A stretch of 64,000 bases of DNA from Falsiroseomonas frigidaquae (GCF_012163145.1 NZ_JAAVTX010000002.1:62001-126000); one strand, 5' to 3'. Positions 50,886 through 59,543 are shown, counted from the stretch's first letter. Numbers and translations are program-made. Notes: a model not told the origin generated them from the sequence alone.

Positions 50886-52987
50886 GCGCGGGCACGGCAC
50901 GCATCGGAGTCGATGTCGGCGGCACCTTCACGGATTTCGTGCTGCATGATCCGGTTCGCAAGCTGGTCGCCACCGGCAAGCGCCTGACCACCCCGGACGA
51001 TCCCAGCGAGGCGATCATCGCCGGCACGATGCGGCTGCTGGAGGAGACGGGCCTCAAGCCCGCCGACCTGCACAGCATCGTCCACGGCACGACGCTGGTG
51101 ACCAACACCATCATCGAGCGCACCGGCGCCACGGTCGGCCTGCTGACCACGGCCGGTTTTCGGGACGTCATCGAGATCGGCCGCGAGACGCGCTACGATC
51201 TGTACGACCTGTATCTGGAAGCGCCGCCGACCCTGGTGCCGCGGCACCGCCGTTTGGAAATTCCTGAACGCATCGACGTGCATGGCGCCACCCTGCTGCC
51301 GCTGGATGAACAGGCGGTGCGCGATGCGGTGACGCGCCTCGTTGAAGTCGAGAAAATCGAGGCGCTCGCCATCGCCTTCCTGCATTCCTACCACGCCGAC
51401 CGGCACGAGGTTCGCGCAGGCGCCATCGTGGCCGAAATGTACCCCGACCTGCCGCTTTCGCTGTCGTCCCGCGTTGCGCCGGAGATCCGCGAATTCGAAC
51501 GCACCAGCACGGCCTGCGCCAATGCCTATGTGCAGCCGCTGATGCGCCGCTACCTCGATAAGCTGGAGGCGGATCTGGCCGCGCTGGGCTTCGTCGGGCG
51601 GCTGCATGTGATGCTTTCGGGCGGCGGCATCGCCGCGGTGCGGGATGCCAAGGAATTCCCGATCCGCCTGATCGAATCCGGCCCCGCCGCCGGCGCCATG
51701 GCGGCGTCCTTCCTCGCGCGGCTGACCGGCGAGATGCATGTCGTCTCCTTCGACATGGGCGGCACCACCGCCAAGATGTGCCTGGTGGAGAATGCAGCGC
51801 CCGACCGGAAGTTCGACTTCGAGGCGGGGCGCGTGCGGCGCTTCCAGAAGGGCTCCGGCCTGCCGCTGAAGGTCTCGGTCGTGGACATGATCGAGATCGG
51901 GGCCGGCGGCGGCTCCATCTCCCGCGTCGATGAGGCTTCGGGGCTGATGAAGGTGGGGCCGCGCAGCGCGGGGGCGAAGCCGGGGCCGATCTGCTACGGC
52001 CGCGGCGGAACGGAACCCACCGTGACCGATGGCGACCTGGTGCTCGGCCGGTTGGATCCGAAATACTTCCTCGGCGGCGAGATGGCGCTGGACCCGAATG
52101 CCGTGCAGCGCGCCATCGAGACCGGCATCGCGAAGAAGCTGGGCGTGGAACGCGACATGGCCGCGCTCGGCATCCGCCGCATCGTCGACGAGACGATGGC
52201 CGCCGCCACGCGCATGCACCTGGCCGAGAAGGGGCGCGATCCGCGCCGCTACACGCTGATCGCCTTCGGCGGCGCCGGGCCGGTGCATTCCTACGACCTG
52301 GCGCGGCTTCTCAAGATGAAGCGCATGCTGGTGCCACTCGGCGCGGGTGTTGCTTCCGCGCTCGGCTTCCTCGTCGCGCCGCCGGCCACCGACCTGGTGC
52401 GCAGCCATGTCGGGCGGCTGGAGCGGCTGGACTGGGACCATGTGAACGGGCTGCTGGCGCAGATGGCCGAGGAAGGCCGTGCATTGCTGCTGGAGACCGG
52501 CGCCGACCCGGACCAGATCACGGCAGTGGCCGCCGCCGACATGCGGCATGTCGGCCAGGGTTTCGAGATTCCCGTGAAGCTGCCTTCCACGACATTGAGC
52601 GCGGCCGACCTGCCGGCGATTCGGGAGAATTTCTTCGCCAGCTATCGCGAACGCTTCGGCCGCGCGCTGACCGACCTGCCGATCGAGGCGCTGTCCTGGC
52701 GCGTCGCGTGCCTTGCACCGGGCCGCGACATCCAGCTCGCGGAGGTTGCCAACACCGCGACCGAGAGCTTCACGGATGCCACGCAGGCCGCGCGTGGCGT
52801 GCGGGACGTGCTGTTCGAGGGGATCGGCTGGCGTCCCTGCCAGGTCTATGATCGCTACGCCCTCGCGCCCGGCGCCAGCTTCTTGGGTCCGGCGCTGGTG
52901 GAGGAACGTGAATCCACCTGCGTCATCGGGCCTGAGGCGAAGGTTTCGGTGGATCGCTTCCGTAATCTGGTCGTCGAACTGCCCTGA
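50882..52987 (+). CDS. hyuA: Hydantoinase/5-oxoprolinase A subunit (HyuA), copy 3
   Basis: 701 residues. RIGVDVGGTFTDFVLHD, IVHGTTLVTNTIIERTG, SFDMGGTTAKMCLVEN and GAGGGSISRVDEASGLMKVGPRSAGAKPGP are the HyuA fold and ATP-binding segments. It belongs to a different subgroup from copies 1 and 2 (for example GRETRYDLYDLYLEAPPTLVP, outlined, instead of GRHDIPR). Coupled to hyuB by ATGA. Followed by a 113-base spacer with three hairpins and then a Bug receptor gene in the same direction. Confidence 0.92.
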   Translation: MSAGTARIGVDVGGTFTDFVLHDPVRKLVATGKRLTTPDDPSEAIIAGTMRLLEETGLKPADLHSIVHGTTLVTNTIIERTGATVGLLTTAGFRDVIEIGRETRYDLYDLYLEAPPTLVPRHRRLEIPERIDVHGATLLPLDEQAVRDAVTRLVEVEKIEALAIAFLHSYHADRHEVRAGAIVAEMYPDLPLSLSSRVAPEIREFERTSTACANAYVQPLMRRYLDKLEADLAALGFVGRLHVMLSGGGIAAVRDAKEFPIRLIESGPAAGAMAASFLARLTGEMHVVSFDMGGTTAKMCLVENAAPDRKFDFEAGRVRRFQKGSGLPLKVSVVDMIEIGAGGGSISRVDEASGLMKVGPRSAGAKPGPICYGRGGTEPTVTDGDLVLGRLDPKYFLGGEMALDPNAVQRAIETGIAKKLGVERDMAALGIRRIVDETMAAATRMHLAEKGRDPRRYTLIAFGGAGPVHSYDLARLLKMKRMLVPLGAGVASALGFLVAPPATDLVRSHVGRLERLDWDHVNGLLAQMAEEGRALLLETGADPDQITAVAAADMRHVGQGFEIPVKLPSTTLSAADLPAIRENFFASYRERFGRALTDLPIEALSWRVACLAPGRDIQLAEVANTATESFTDATQAARGVRDVLFEGIGWRPCQVYDRYALAPGASFLGPALVEERESTCVIGPEAKVSVDRFRNLVVELP

Positions 52988-53005
52988 CGACTTCATACTT
53001 CGCAA

Positions 53006-53083
53006 CGCCGCGCCACCAAGAAGCGCGGTGAACAGGGAGATGCGAAAGCATCACGGCACTCACCCACCGTCGCGCTGCGACGG
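53006..53083 (+). repeat. Three stem-loops in the hyuA - receptor intercistronic spacer
   Basis: Stem 1: 53006-53013/53023-53030 (eight pairs including one G-T, nine-base loop). Stem 2: GATGC-GAAA-GCATC at 53039-53052, a GNRA tetraloop hairpin. Stem 3: CCGTCGC-GCT-GCGACGG at 53067-53083. They lie between the hyuA stop (52987) and the AGGAG ribosome-binding site of the receptor gene at 53101. No T run follows. Such structures often protect the 3'-adjacent or 5'-adjacent mRNA segment and let a receptor be made in excess over upstream enzymes. Confidence 0.65.
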
Positions 53084-53100
53084 CGACAAGGAGATGGACC

Positions 53101-54069
53101 ATGGCGACACGTCGTTCCCTGCTGGCCGCGGGCCTCGCTCTGCCCGCGCTGCGCCCGGCCTCGGCGCAGGAGGTCTTCCCCAGCCGCCCGGTCACCCTGG
53201 TGATTCCCTGGGCGGCCGGCGGCTCCACCGATGTGATGGGGCGCGTCATCGCGCAGGCGATGGCGGCGGATCTCGGCCAGCCGGTGGTGGTGGAGAATCG
53301 GGGCGGTGCCTCCGGCACGCTCGGCCACCATCACGTCGCGCGCGCGCGGCCGGATGGCTACACCTTCCTGCTCGGCACCAACAGCACCTACGCCATCGCC
53401 CCGCATCTGATGCGGAACATTCCCTATGACAACCGCGCCGCCTTCACCGGCATCAGCCTGGTGGCGCGCAGCGCGCAGGGGCTGTGCCTGCATCCCTCCG
53501 TCCCGGCGAACACGCTGGCGGAGTTCATCGCCTATGCGAAGTCCAAGCCCGGCGAGGTGACCTTCTCCTCCGCCGGCATCGGCGCAAGCAGCCATCTGGC
53601 GACGGAGCTGTTCCAGGCGAAATCCGGCACCCGCCTGCTGCATGTGCCCTATCGCGGCGGCGGCCCCTCCGTGCAGGGCCTGCTGGCGGGCGAAGTGGCG
53701 ATGTCCTTCGTCGATCTCGTCACCTGCCTTCCCTTCCGTGCCAACAACCAGCTCAAGGTGCTGGGAGTCGGCACGGCGCAACGCTCGACCTTCGCGCCGG
53801 ACCTGCCGACGCTGGCGGAATCGGGCGTGCCCGGCTTCGCCTCCTCGACCGACGTCATCATGCTGCTGCCGGCCGGAACGCCGCAGCCGATCGTGGCCCG
53901 GCTGACGGCGTCGCTGCAGAAGGCGCTGCGCGATCCGGCGACGAAGGAGCGGCTGAACAGCATGGCGGTGGAGACCATCGGCAGCAGCGCCGCTGAGCTC
54001 GACGCCTACTGGACGGAGGAACTCGCCAAATGGGGCGAGATCATCCGCAGCCAGAACATCACCATCTGA
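53101..54069 (+). CDS. Bug/TctC-family periplasmic receptor
   Basis: 322 residues with signal peptide (MATRRSLLAAGLALPALRPA, cleavage near ASAQE at about residue 23; the TRRSLL start is twin-arginine-like). PVTLVIPWAAGGSTDVMGR, QPVVVENRGGASGTLG, RPDGYTFLLGTN and HVPYRGGGPSVQGLLAGEV are family hallmarks. It probably binds the substrate or product of the HyuBA enzyme encoded upstream. A second, distinct Bug gene follows after 13 bases, and no TctAB permease gene is near. Confidence 0.92.
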   Translation: MATRRSLLAAGLALPALRPASAQEVFPSRPVTLVIPWAAGGSTDVMGRVIAQAMAADLGQPVVVENRGGASGTLGHHHVARARPDGYTFLLGTNSTYAIAPHLMRNIPYDNRAAFTGISLVARSAQGLCLHPSVPANTLAEFIAYAKSKPGEVTFSSAGIGASSHLATELFQAKSGTRLLHVPYRGGGPSVQGLLAGEVAMSFVDLVTCLPFRANNQLKVLGVGTAQRSTFAPDLPTLAESGVPGFASSTDVIMLLPAGTPQPIVARLTASLQKALRDPATKERLNSMAVETIGSSAAELDAYWTEELAKWGEIIRSQNITI

Positions 54070-54082
54070 AGGAGGTTTCGTG

Positions 54083-55069
54083 ATGCTGACCCGCCGTCTC
54101 GCCCTGGCCGCGCTGAGCGCGGCGCCCTTCGCTTCGGCGCGCGCGCAGGCCGCCTGGCCGGATCGCGTGGTCAGCTTCACCATCCCCTTCCCCGCCGGCG
54201 GGTCGGCCGACCTGCTGGCGCGGCTGGTGGCGGACCGGATGGCGCCGGTGATCGGCCCGGCGGCACGCATCGTGGTGGAGAACCGCGCCGGCGCCGGCGG
54301 CACCATCGGCAGCGAATATGTGCGGCGTGCATCGGCGGATGGCCACGCCATCCTGCTCGGCACGCCCTCCACCCACGGCACGGTGCCGGCGCTGCAGCCG
54401 GACACCACGCCCTATGACCCGATCGCGGATTTCACCGCGATCGCCATCCTCGGCCGGTCACCGATCGCGCTCGCCGTGCCGACGAACTCGCCGCATCGCG
54501 ACCCGCAGGCGCTGCTCGCCTGGCTGCGCGCCAATCCCGGCAAGGCGAGCTGGGGCAGTTCCGGATCGGGCAGCGTCGGGCACCTGGCCGGGGAGCTGAT
54601 GAGCCTCTCGGCCGGCGGGGTGCAGGCGGAACACATCCCCTATCGCGGTGGCGCGCCGCTGGTGGAGGCGTTGACCAAAAGCGAGGTGCAGTATGGCTGG
54701 GAACCGCTCGGTTCGCTGGCCGCGGCGGCGCGGGATGGGCTGTTCCGCATCATCGGCATGGGGTCCCCCACCCGCCACCCGCTTTTCCCCGACGTGCCGA
54801 CGATGCAGGAGGCCGGGCTGGCGGGCTTCGCGGCCTCGACCTGGAATGTCATGCTCGGCCCGAAGGGCATGCCGCCGGCCATCGTCACGCGGCTGAACGC
54901 AGCAGCGAACCAGGTGCTGGCGATGGAGGATGTGAAGGCCCGGCTGGCGACCGCTGGCATCGACGCCGTGAGCGACAGCACGCCCGCGACGACCGGCGCC
55001 TTCATTGCCGGCGAATTCGCGAAATTCAAGGACATCGTAACCCGCGCCCGGCTGAACCTGGCGCGCTGA
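54083..55069 (+). CDS. Bug/TctC-family periplasmic receptor (second of a tandem pair)
   Basis: 328 residues from ATG 54083, with GGAGG seven bases upstream; GTG 54080 is in frame but too close to that site. Signal peptide MLTRRLALAALSAAPFASARAQA. FTIPFPAGGSADLLARLVADR, IVVENRAGAGGTIG, HIPYRGGAPLVEAL and FPDVPTMQEAGL define the family. It differs clearly from the receptor before it, so the pair probably extends ligand range rather than being a fresh duplication. The aminotransferase gene starts nine bases downstream. Confidence 0.92.
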   Translation: MLTRRLALAALSAAPFASARAQAAWPDRVVSFTIPFPAGGSADLLARLVADRMAPVIGPAARIVVENRAGAGGTIGSEYVRRASADGHAILLGTPSTHGTVPALQPDTTPYDPIADFTAIAILGRSPIALAVPTNSPHRDPQALLAWLRANPGKASWGSSGSGSVGHLAGELMSLSAGGVQAEHIPYRGGAPLVEALTKSEVQYGWEPLGSLAAAARDGLFRIIGMGSPTRHPLFPDVPTMQEAGLAGFAASTWNVMLGPKGMPPAIVTRLNAAANQVLAMEDVKARLATAGIDAVSDSTPATTGAFIAGEFAKFKDIVTRARLNLAR

Positions 55070-55078
55070 GGACCCATC

Positions 55079-56284
55079 ATGAGTGACGTCATCGCGGATC
55101 GGCTGAACCGCATCTCGCCTTCCCAGACCACGGCCATGCGCCAACGCGCGCAGGCGCTGAAGGCGGAGGGGAAGGACGTGCTGGCGATCTCCTCCGGCGA
55201 GCCGGATTTCGACACGCCGGAGCACATCAAGGAAGCGGCCATCGCCGCCATCCGCAACAACCAGACGCGCTACACCGATATCTCCGGCACCCTCGCCCTG
55301 CGCCGCGCCGTGGCCGCCAAGTTCAAGCGCGACAACGGGCTGGACTACGCGCCGGATGAGATCCTGGTCGGCACCGGCGGCAAGCAGGTGATCTACGACG
55401 CGCTGATCGCCACCATCAATGCGGGCGACGAGGTCATCATCCCGACGCCGTGCTGGGTCTCCTACCCGGATATCGTCGGCCTCGCCGATGGCACGCCGGT
55501 GCTGCTGCCCTGCGGCCCGAACCAGGGTTTTCGGCTGACACCAGAGCAGCTTGAGGCGGCGATCACGCCACGGACGAAATGGCTGATCGTCAACACGCCA
55601 TCCAACCCGACCGGCGCGACCTACAGCGCGGAGGAGTTGCGCGGGCTCTGCGACGTGCTGCTGCGGCATCCGCAGGTGCATATCCTGACCGATGACATCT
55701 ACGAAAAGCTGGTCTTCGACGGCCGCCGCTTCGCCACCTTCGCGCAGGTGGAGCCGCGCCTGCGCGAGCGCACGCTGACGATGAATGGCTGTTCCAAATC
55801 CTACGCCATGACCGGCTGGCGCATCGGCTTCGGCGGTGCGCCGCGCCACCTGATCAAGGCGATGGACAAGCTGCAGGGGCAATCCACCTCCAACACCTGC
55901 TCCATCGCGCAGGCCGCCGCGGTCGCCGCGCTGGAAGGCCCGCAGGATGCGACGGAGGCGATGCGCCAGGTCTATGAGGCGCGGCGCAACCGGGTGGTGG
56001 CGTCCCTCAACGCCACGCCGCATCTGCGCTGCCACATGCCGGAAGGCGCCTTCTACGCCTTCCCGGATATGACGGCCTGCATCGGCATGACTACGGCGGC
56101 GGGGACGAAGATCACCAATGACTGGGACTTCGTCTTCGCCCTGCTGACGGAACAGGGCGTGGCCACGGTGAACGGCACAGCCTTCATGTTCCCCGGCCAT
56201 TTCCGCATCAGCTTCGCCGCCGCGGATGCGCTGCTGGAGGATGCCTGCGCCCGCATCCGCCGCTTCTGCGAGGCGCTGGGCTAA
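55079..56284 (+). CDS. PLP-dependent aminotransferase (class I/II, aspartate aminotransferase-like)
   Basis: 401 residues. PLP Lys240 is in NGCSKSYAMTGWRIG, with Asp/Tyr PLP contacts in LTDDIYEKLVF and VNTPSNPTGAT. SGEPDFDTPEHIKEAA is the N-terminal substrate-binding segment of fold-type I subgroup Ib (AspC/prephenate aminotransferase-like). It transfers an amino group between an amino acid and a keto acid. As the last gene of the LysR-linked unit it could process the amino acid freed by hydantoin-type ring opening. ATG 55079 has GAGGA eight bases before it. Its stop overlaps the convergent monooxygenase stop by four bases. Confidence 0.9.
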   Translation: MSDVIADRLNRISPSQTTAMRQRAQALKAEGKDVLAISSGEPDFDTPEHIKEAAIAAIRNNQTRYTDISGTLALRRAVAAKFKRDNGLDYAPDEILVGTGGKQVIYDALIATINAGDEVIIPTPCWVSYPDIVGLADGTPVLLPCGPNQGFRLTPEQLEAAITPRTKWLIVNTPSNPTGATYSAEELRGLCDVLLRHPQVHILTDDIYEKLVFDGRRFATFAQVEPRLRERTLTMNGCSKSYAMTGWRIGFGGAPRHLIKAMDKLQGQSTSNTCSIAQAAAVAALEGPQDATEAMRQVYEARRNRVVASLNATPHLRCHMPEGAFYAFPDMTACIGMTTAAGTKITNDWDFVFALLTEQGVATVNGTAFMFPGHFRISFAAADALLEDACARIRRFCEALG

Positions 56285-57474
56285 ACGTCGCGTGCGCCGG
56301 AGGCCCTGGCCGCGAAGGCCTCCGGCACCGCCTTGCCCGCATCGGTGAAGGCCTTGCGCAGCGCCTCCACATTCGGGCTGAAGATGGTCTTGCGGTTGGC
56401 CACCGCCCATTCATGTGAACCGCGCACCGTCTCCAGCGACTGCTGGAAGCGCGGCATCACCCAGCGGGCGAAGAGCTCGTAGCTGCGCCAGGTCTGTTCG
56501 CGGTTGGCCCAGTCATGCGCGCGGAACAGGAAGCCGCCGAAGCCGCCCTCGCTCTTCTCGACCAGGTTCTCGATGCCGCGCGCCACCGTCTCCGGCGAGC
56601 CCACCAGCGTGGTGCCGGCCTGCACGCCATCCGTCAGCGGGTCCTGCGACCGGCCGGGCGGGCGGCCCAGCGCATCCTCGAAATAGGTCACGGTCTCCAG
56701 CCGCTCCCCAACCCGCACATCGGCCAGGGCCTGTTCGTCGGTCTCGGCCACATGCACATTCATCACCATGCGCCAGTCGCGGCGGCTGATGGTCTTGCCA
56801 TTTGCGGCGGCGGCTTCCTCCGCGATCTTCCACTGGCCGGGCAGCCCGGAAGGCCCGCCCGGCATGCCGGCGCCGAGCGACAGGATACCGACGCCATGCT
56901 TGCCCGCAACGGCCGGCCCCGCGGGCGTCAGCGTGCTGGCGACCGCGATCGGGAAATGCGGGTCGCTGTAGGGCTTCAGGTGCAGCCGCGCCTCATGCAT
57001 CTCGAACCAGTCGGTCTTGCGCGTCACCGGCCCGTCGCAGGCCAGCAGCGCCATGATCGCCTCCAGCGATTCATCCATCCGCCGGCGCTGCGTCGAAGGC
57101 TCGATGCCGAGCATATAGGCGTCGGAGACCAGGGCGCCCGGCCCGCAGCCCAGCATCACCCGCCCGCGCGTCATGTGGTCCAGCTGCACGAAGCGCTGCG
57201 CCACCAGGAAGGGGTGGTGGTAGGGCAGGCTGGTGACGCCGGAGCCGAGGCGGATGGTCTTGGTCCGCTCCGCCGCCGCGGCGATGATCAGCTCCGGGGA
57301 TGCGATGGTCTCCCACCCCGCCGAATGATGCTCGCCGATCCAGGCCTCGTCATAGCCGAGCCTGTCGAGGTGCTCGATCATCTCGATGTCGCGGGCGATG
57401 GCCAGCGTGGGGTTGTCGCCCAGCCTGTGGAAGGGCGCCAGGAAGATCCCGAACTGCATGCCACGCTTCGCCAT
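56281..57474 (-). CDS. Luciferase-like (LLM) FMN-dependent monooxygenase
   Basis: 397 residues from ATG 57474. MQFGIFLAPFHRLGDNP, DRLGYDEAWIGEHHSAGWE, IRLGSGVTSLPYHHP and GRVMLGCGPGAL follow the bacterial luciferase alpha-subunit-like pattern seen in limonene or alkanal-type LLM oxygenases. The flavin comes from a separate reductase not seen here. A TTG at 57507 is in frame but lies inside the upstream hairpin and is rejected. The gene follows a TauD-type dioxygenase in the same direction by 51 bases; both oxidise small organics. A hairpin that buries the ribosome-binding site lies four bases before the start codon. Confidence 0.88.
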   Translation of the reverse strand: MAKRGMQFGIFLAPFHRLGDNPTLAIARDIEMIEHLDRLGYDEAWIGEHHSAGWETIASPELIIAAAAERTKTIRLGSGVTSLPYHHPFLVAQRFVQLDHMTRGRVMLGCGPGALVSDAYMLGIEPSTQRRRMDESLEAIMALLACDGPVTRKTDWFEMHEARLHLKPYSDPHFPIAVASTLTPAGPAVAGKHGVGILSLGAGMPGGPSGLPGQWKIAEEAAAANGKTISRRDWRMVMNVHVAETDEQALADVRVGERLETVTYFEDALGRPPGRSQDPLTDGVQAGTTLVGSPETVARGIENLVEKSEGGFGGFLFRAHDWANREQTWRSYELFARWVMPRFQQSLETVRGSHEWAVANRKTIFSPNVEALRKAFTDAGKAVPEAFAARASGARDV

Positions 57475-57478
57475 CTTT

Positions 57479-57502
57479 GCTTCTCCCGCAACCGGGAGAA
57501 GC
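57479..57502 (-). promoter_or_regulatory. Perfect 10-bp hairpin sequestering the ribosome-binding site of the LLM monooxygenase
   Basis: On the minus strand, a 10-base arm (57502-57493), a four-base loop GTTG (57492-57489) and the complementary 10-base arm (57488-57479) end four bases before ATG 57474. The 3' arm holds CGGGAGAAGC, the only Shine-Dalgarno-like sequence (GGGAG). Translation would require the stem to open or the ribosome to bind during transcription. It follows the dioxygenase stop by 24 bases and lacks a T run. Confidence 0.7.
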
Positions 57503-57525
57503 TTCAACCCGAACCGCCTACCGGG

Positions 57526-58416
57526 TCAAACGGGCCGATCACCCTGGATGGTCACGCGGTTGCCGTAGCGCGTCGCCGGCCAGTAGTCCCACATGGCGCG
57601 GTGCTGGGCGCAACGATTGTCCCAGAAGGCGACGGAATTGGCGCGCCAGCGGAAGCGGCACTGGAACAGCGGGTTGGCGCTGTGCTCAAACAGATAGGCC
57701 AGGATACCCGTGCTCTCATCCGCCGGGATGTCCAGGATGCGGCGGGTGAAGCCCTTGTTGACGAAGAGCGCCTTCCGCCCCGTGACGGGATGGGTGCGGA
57801 TCACCGGATGCACCGCGCGCGGATACACCGGCTTGTCCTGCACGCCGAGATTGGCATAGGTGCCGCGATAGACCTCCTCCCCGTCATGCACGGCCGACAG
57901 GCCCTCGAGATAGGTCTTCATGCGGTCCGACAGCGCGTCATAGGCGGCGTACATATTGGCGAACAGCGTATCGCCGCCGACCGCCGGCTGCTGCTTGATG
58001 TAGAGGATGCTGCCGAGCGGCGGTTCCTCGTCACAGGACACGTCCGAATGCCAGAACTCGCCATTGGCGCGCGGGCTGTCGCGATCCGCCTTGATGATCA
58101 TCAGTGCCGGATGGCCCTCGGTCGGCGCCGCCGGGTGGATGTGCAGCTCACCGAACTGCCGGCCGAAGGACAGATGCTGTTCCGGGGTCAGGGTCTGGTC
58201 ACGGAAGAAGATCACCAGGTTCTCCGCCAGCGCCCGATGGATCTCCTGCATCTGGGCTTCGGTCGGGTTGCCGATATCGACACCGCCGATCTCGGCGCCG
58301 ATCACCGGGGTCAGCTTCTCCACCGTGATGCTGCGATAGGGGGCGGCTTCGTCCGCGCTGTGCTTGTAGCGGGGGCCCTTGGCGCCGGCCGGATTGGCGG
58401 GGCTGACATGATTCAT
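57526..58416 (-). CDS. TauD/TfdA-family Fe(II)/2-oxoglutarate dioxygenase
   Basis: 296 residues. The iron-binding facial triad is visible: His and Asp in FWHSDVSC (about residues 120-127) and His in CAQHRAMWDY near residue 270; the 2-oxoglutarate-binding Arg is in TRYGNRVT close to the C terminus. TPVIGAEIGGVDIG at the N terminus is typical. Members hydroxylate taurine, sulfonates, phenoxyacetates or similar acids, releasing products such as sulfite. Start ATG 58416 has GAGGA eight bases upstream. Substrate unknown. It is followed in the same direction by the LLM monooxygenase. Confidence 0.9.
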   Translation of the reverse strand: MNHVSPANPAGAKGPRYKHSADEAAPYRSITVEKLTPVIGAEIGGVDIGNPTEAQMQEIHRALAENLVIFFRDQTLTPEQHLSFGRQFGELHIHPAAPTEGHPALMIIKADRDSPRANGEFWHSDVSCDEEPPLGSILYIKQQPAVGGDTLFANMYAAYDALSDRMKTYLEGLSAVHDGEEVYRGTYANLGVQDKPVYPRAVHPVIRTHPVTGRKALFVNKGFTRRILDIPADESTGILAYLFEHSANPLFQCRFRWRANSVAFWDNRCAQHRAMWDYWPATRYGNRVTIQGDRPV

Positions 58417-58518
58417 GGCTATTTCCTCTCCGGTGTCCCGGCATGGCGCCGTCTTGGGCGGCACCGCTTGATTGCCTGGAAGGGAACAGCAGCGCCGGGG
58501 GCGCGTCAACTCGCGCAG

Positions 58519-58533
58519 CCGGCGCTCCGCCGG
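58519..58533 (+). other. Short GC hairpin with T-rich tail in the dioxygenase/phosphatase gap
   Basis: CCGGCG-CTC-CGCCGG is followed by TTCTTT (58534-58539), resembling a short intrinsic terminator on the plus strand, although no plus-strand gene precedes it. It lies 37 bases before ATG 58571 in the 154-base divergent gap and might be a leader attenuator or the end of a small transcript. Weak evidence. Confidence 0.3.
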
Positions 58534-58570
58534 TTCTTTACATCCTCGCCGGCATCACGATTTCTGCGGC

Positions 58571-59146
58571 ATGCAACGCCCCATCCCTCGCCGCGCCATC
58601 CTGGCGGGCCTGGCGCCCATCGCCGGCGCCCCGGCCCTGGCCCAGCCGACACCGGATGCAGAGGCTGCCTGGCAGGCGCTGGCAGAGGGCGGCATCGCGC
58701 TGTTCCGCCACGCCATCGCGCCCGGCGGTGGCGACCCGCCCGGCATGCGGCTCGGCGATTGCGGCACGCAGCGCAACCTGGACGAGGCGGGCCGTGCCCA
58801 GGCCCGGCGGATCGGCGCCACCTTCCGCGACCGGGGCATCGTGGTGGGGGCGGTGCGTGCCTCCGCCTGGTGTCGGGCGATGGAAACGGCGGAGCTGGCC
58901 TTTCCAGGCCGGGCGCGGGCGGAACCCGCCTTCAATTCGTTCTTCGGCGCACGCCAGGACCAGGAAGCCCGCACGGCGGCGGCGCGGCGGTTGATGCTGG
59001 CCTGGGATGGGCCGGGGGCGCTGTTCGTGGCGACGCATCAGGTGAACATCACGGCGCTGACCAGCATCTTCCCGGCCTCCGGCGAGGGTGTGGTGCTGCG
59101 CCGGGATGGCGAGGCGCTGGTGGTGGTGGGGCGCATCCGGCCATGA
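58571..59146 (+). CDS. Exported histidine-phosphatase-like protein
   Basis: 191 residues. The N terminus MQRPIPRRAILAGLAPIAG and ALAQP form a signal peptide with a twin-arginine-like RR pair. The catalytic His is in ALFRHAIAPGG (RHA instead of the usual RHG), followed by a conserved Arg in ASAWCRAMETAELAF and a second His in FVATHQVNITAL. Histidine phosphatases remove phosphate from small molecules through a phospho-His. This shortened, probably periplasmic version is of unknown substrate. ATG 58571 has a weak ribosome-binding site. It overlaps the small membrane protein gene by four bases. Confidence 0.8.
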   Translation: MQRPIPRRAILAGLAPIAGAPALAQPTPDAEAAWQALAEGGIALFRHAIAPGGGDPPGMRLGDCGTQRNLDEAGRAQARRIGATFRDRGIVVGAVRASAWCRAMETAELAFPGRARAEPAFNSFFGARQDQEARTAAARRLMLAWDGPGALFVATHQVNITALTSIFPASGEGVVLRRDGEALVVVGRIRP

Positions 59147-59505
59147 CCTCCACGCCGGCCATCCTGCTGCTGGTGCTGACGCTGGCGGCCGGCGTGGCGG
59201 CGGGGCTGCTGTTCCTGCAGCGCGCCCGGCGGCCCTGGCTGGTCACGGCGCATCTGGTGCTGGCGCTGGGCGCCACCGCCGCCGTGGCCCTGCTGGTTTC
59301 CGGGCTGGTTTCCGGGGGGCCGGCCGGCGCCCGGCCGCCCGGGCTGCTGCCGCTGGCGATGCTGGCGGTGGCGCTGGCCGCCGGCTGGTCCGCCGGGCGC
59401 ATCGCACGTCTCCGCCGGCCGGGTGCGACCCTGCTGCTGGCCGGCCATGCGGTGCTGGGGGTGGCCGGCTTCCTGGTCTTCCTCGCCTGGGCCCGGAACC
59501 TGTAG
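59143..59505 (+). CDS. Small membrane protein of unknown function
   Basis: 120 residues with four hydrophobic helices: AILLLVLTLAAGVAAGLLFL, a second near residue 34-54 (LVTAHLVLALGATAAVALLV), a third around residues 68-82 and a fourth near the C terminus. Short basic loops (QRARRPW, RIARLRRPG) separate them. I do not recognise the family. It is coupled by ATGA to the exported phosphatase-like protein, so it may work with it at the inner membrane. Codon pattern and coding frame bias look like those of its neighbours. Confidence 0.7.
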   Translation: MTSTPAILLLVLTLAAGVAAGLLFLQRARRPWLVTAHLVLALGATAAVALLVSGLVSGGPAGARPPGLLPLAMLAVALAAGWSAGRIARLRRPGATLLLAGHAVLGVAGFLVFLAWARNL

Positions 59506-59515
59506 AGCCGCCCAG

Positions 59516-59543
59516 TTGAAAAACGCGGCGGAGCCTCGCATAT
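59516..59543 (+). promoter_or_regulatory. Heat-shock (RpoH/sigma-32 type) promoter match before htpG
   Basis: -35 TTGAAA (59516-59521), a 15-base spacer, then CGCATAT (59537-59543), close to the RpoH pattern CTTGAAA ... CCCATNT. The predicted start leaves a leader of roughly 25-30 bases with GAGGAA before ATG 59578. RpoH control of htpG is known in other proteobacteria. Confidence 0.5.
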
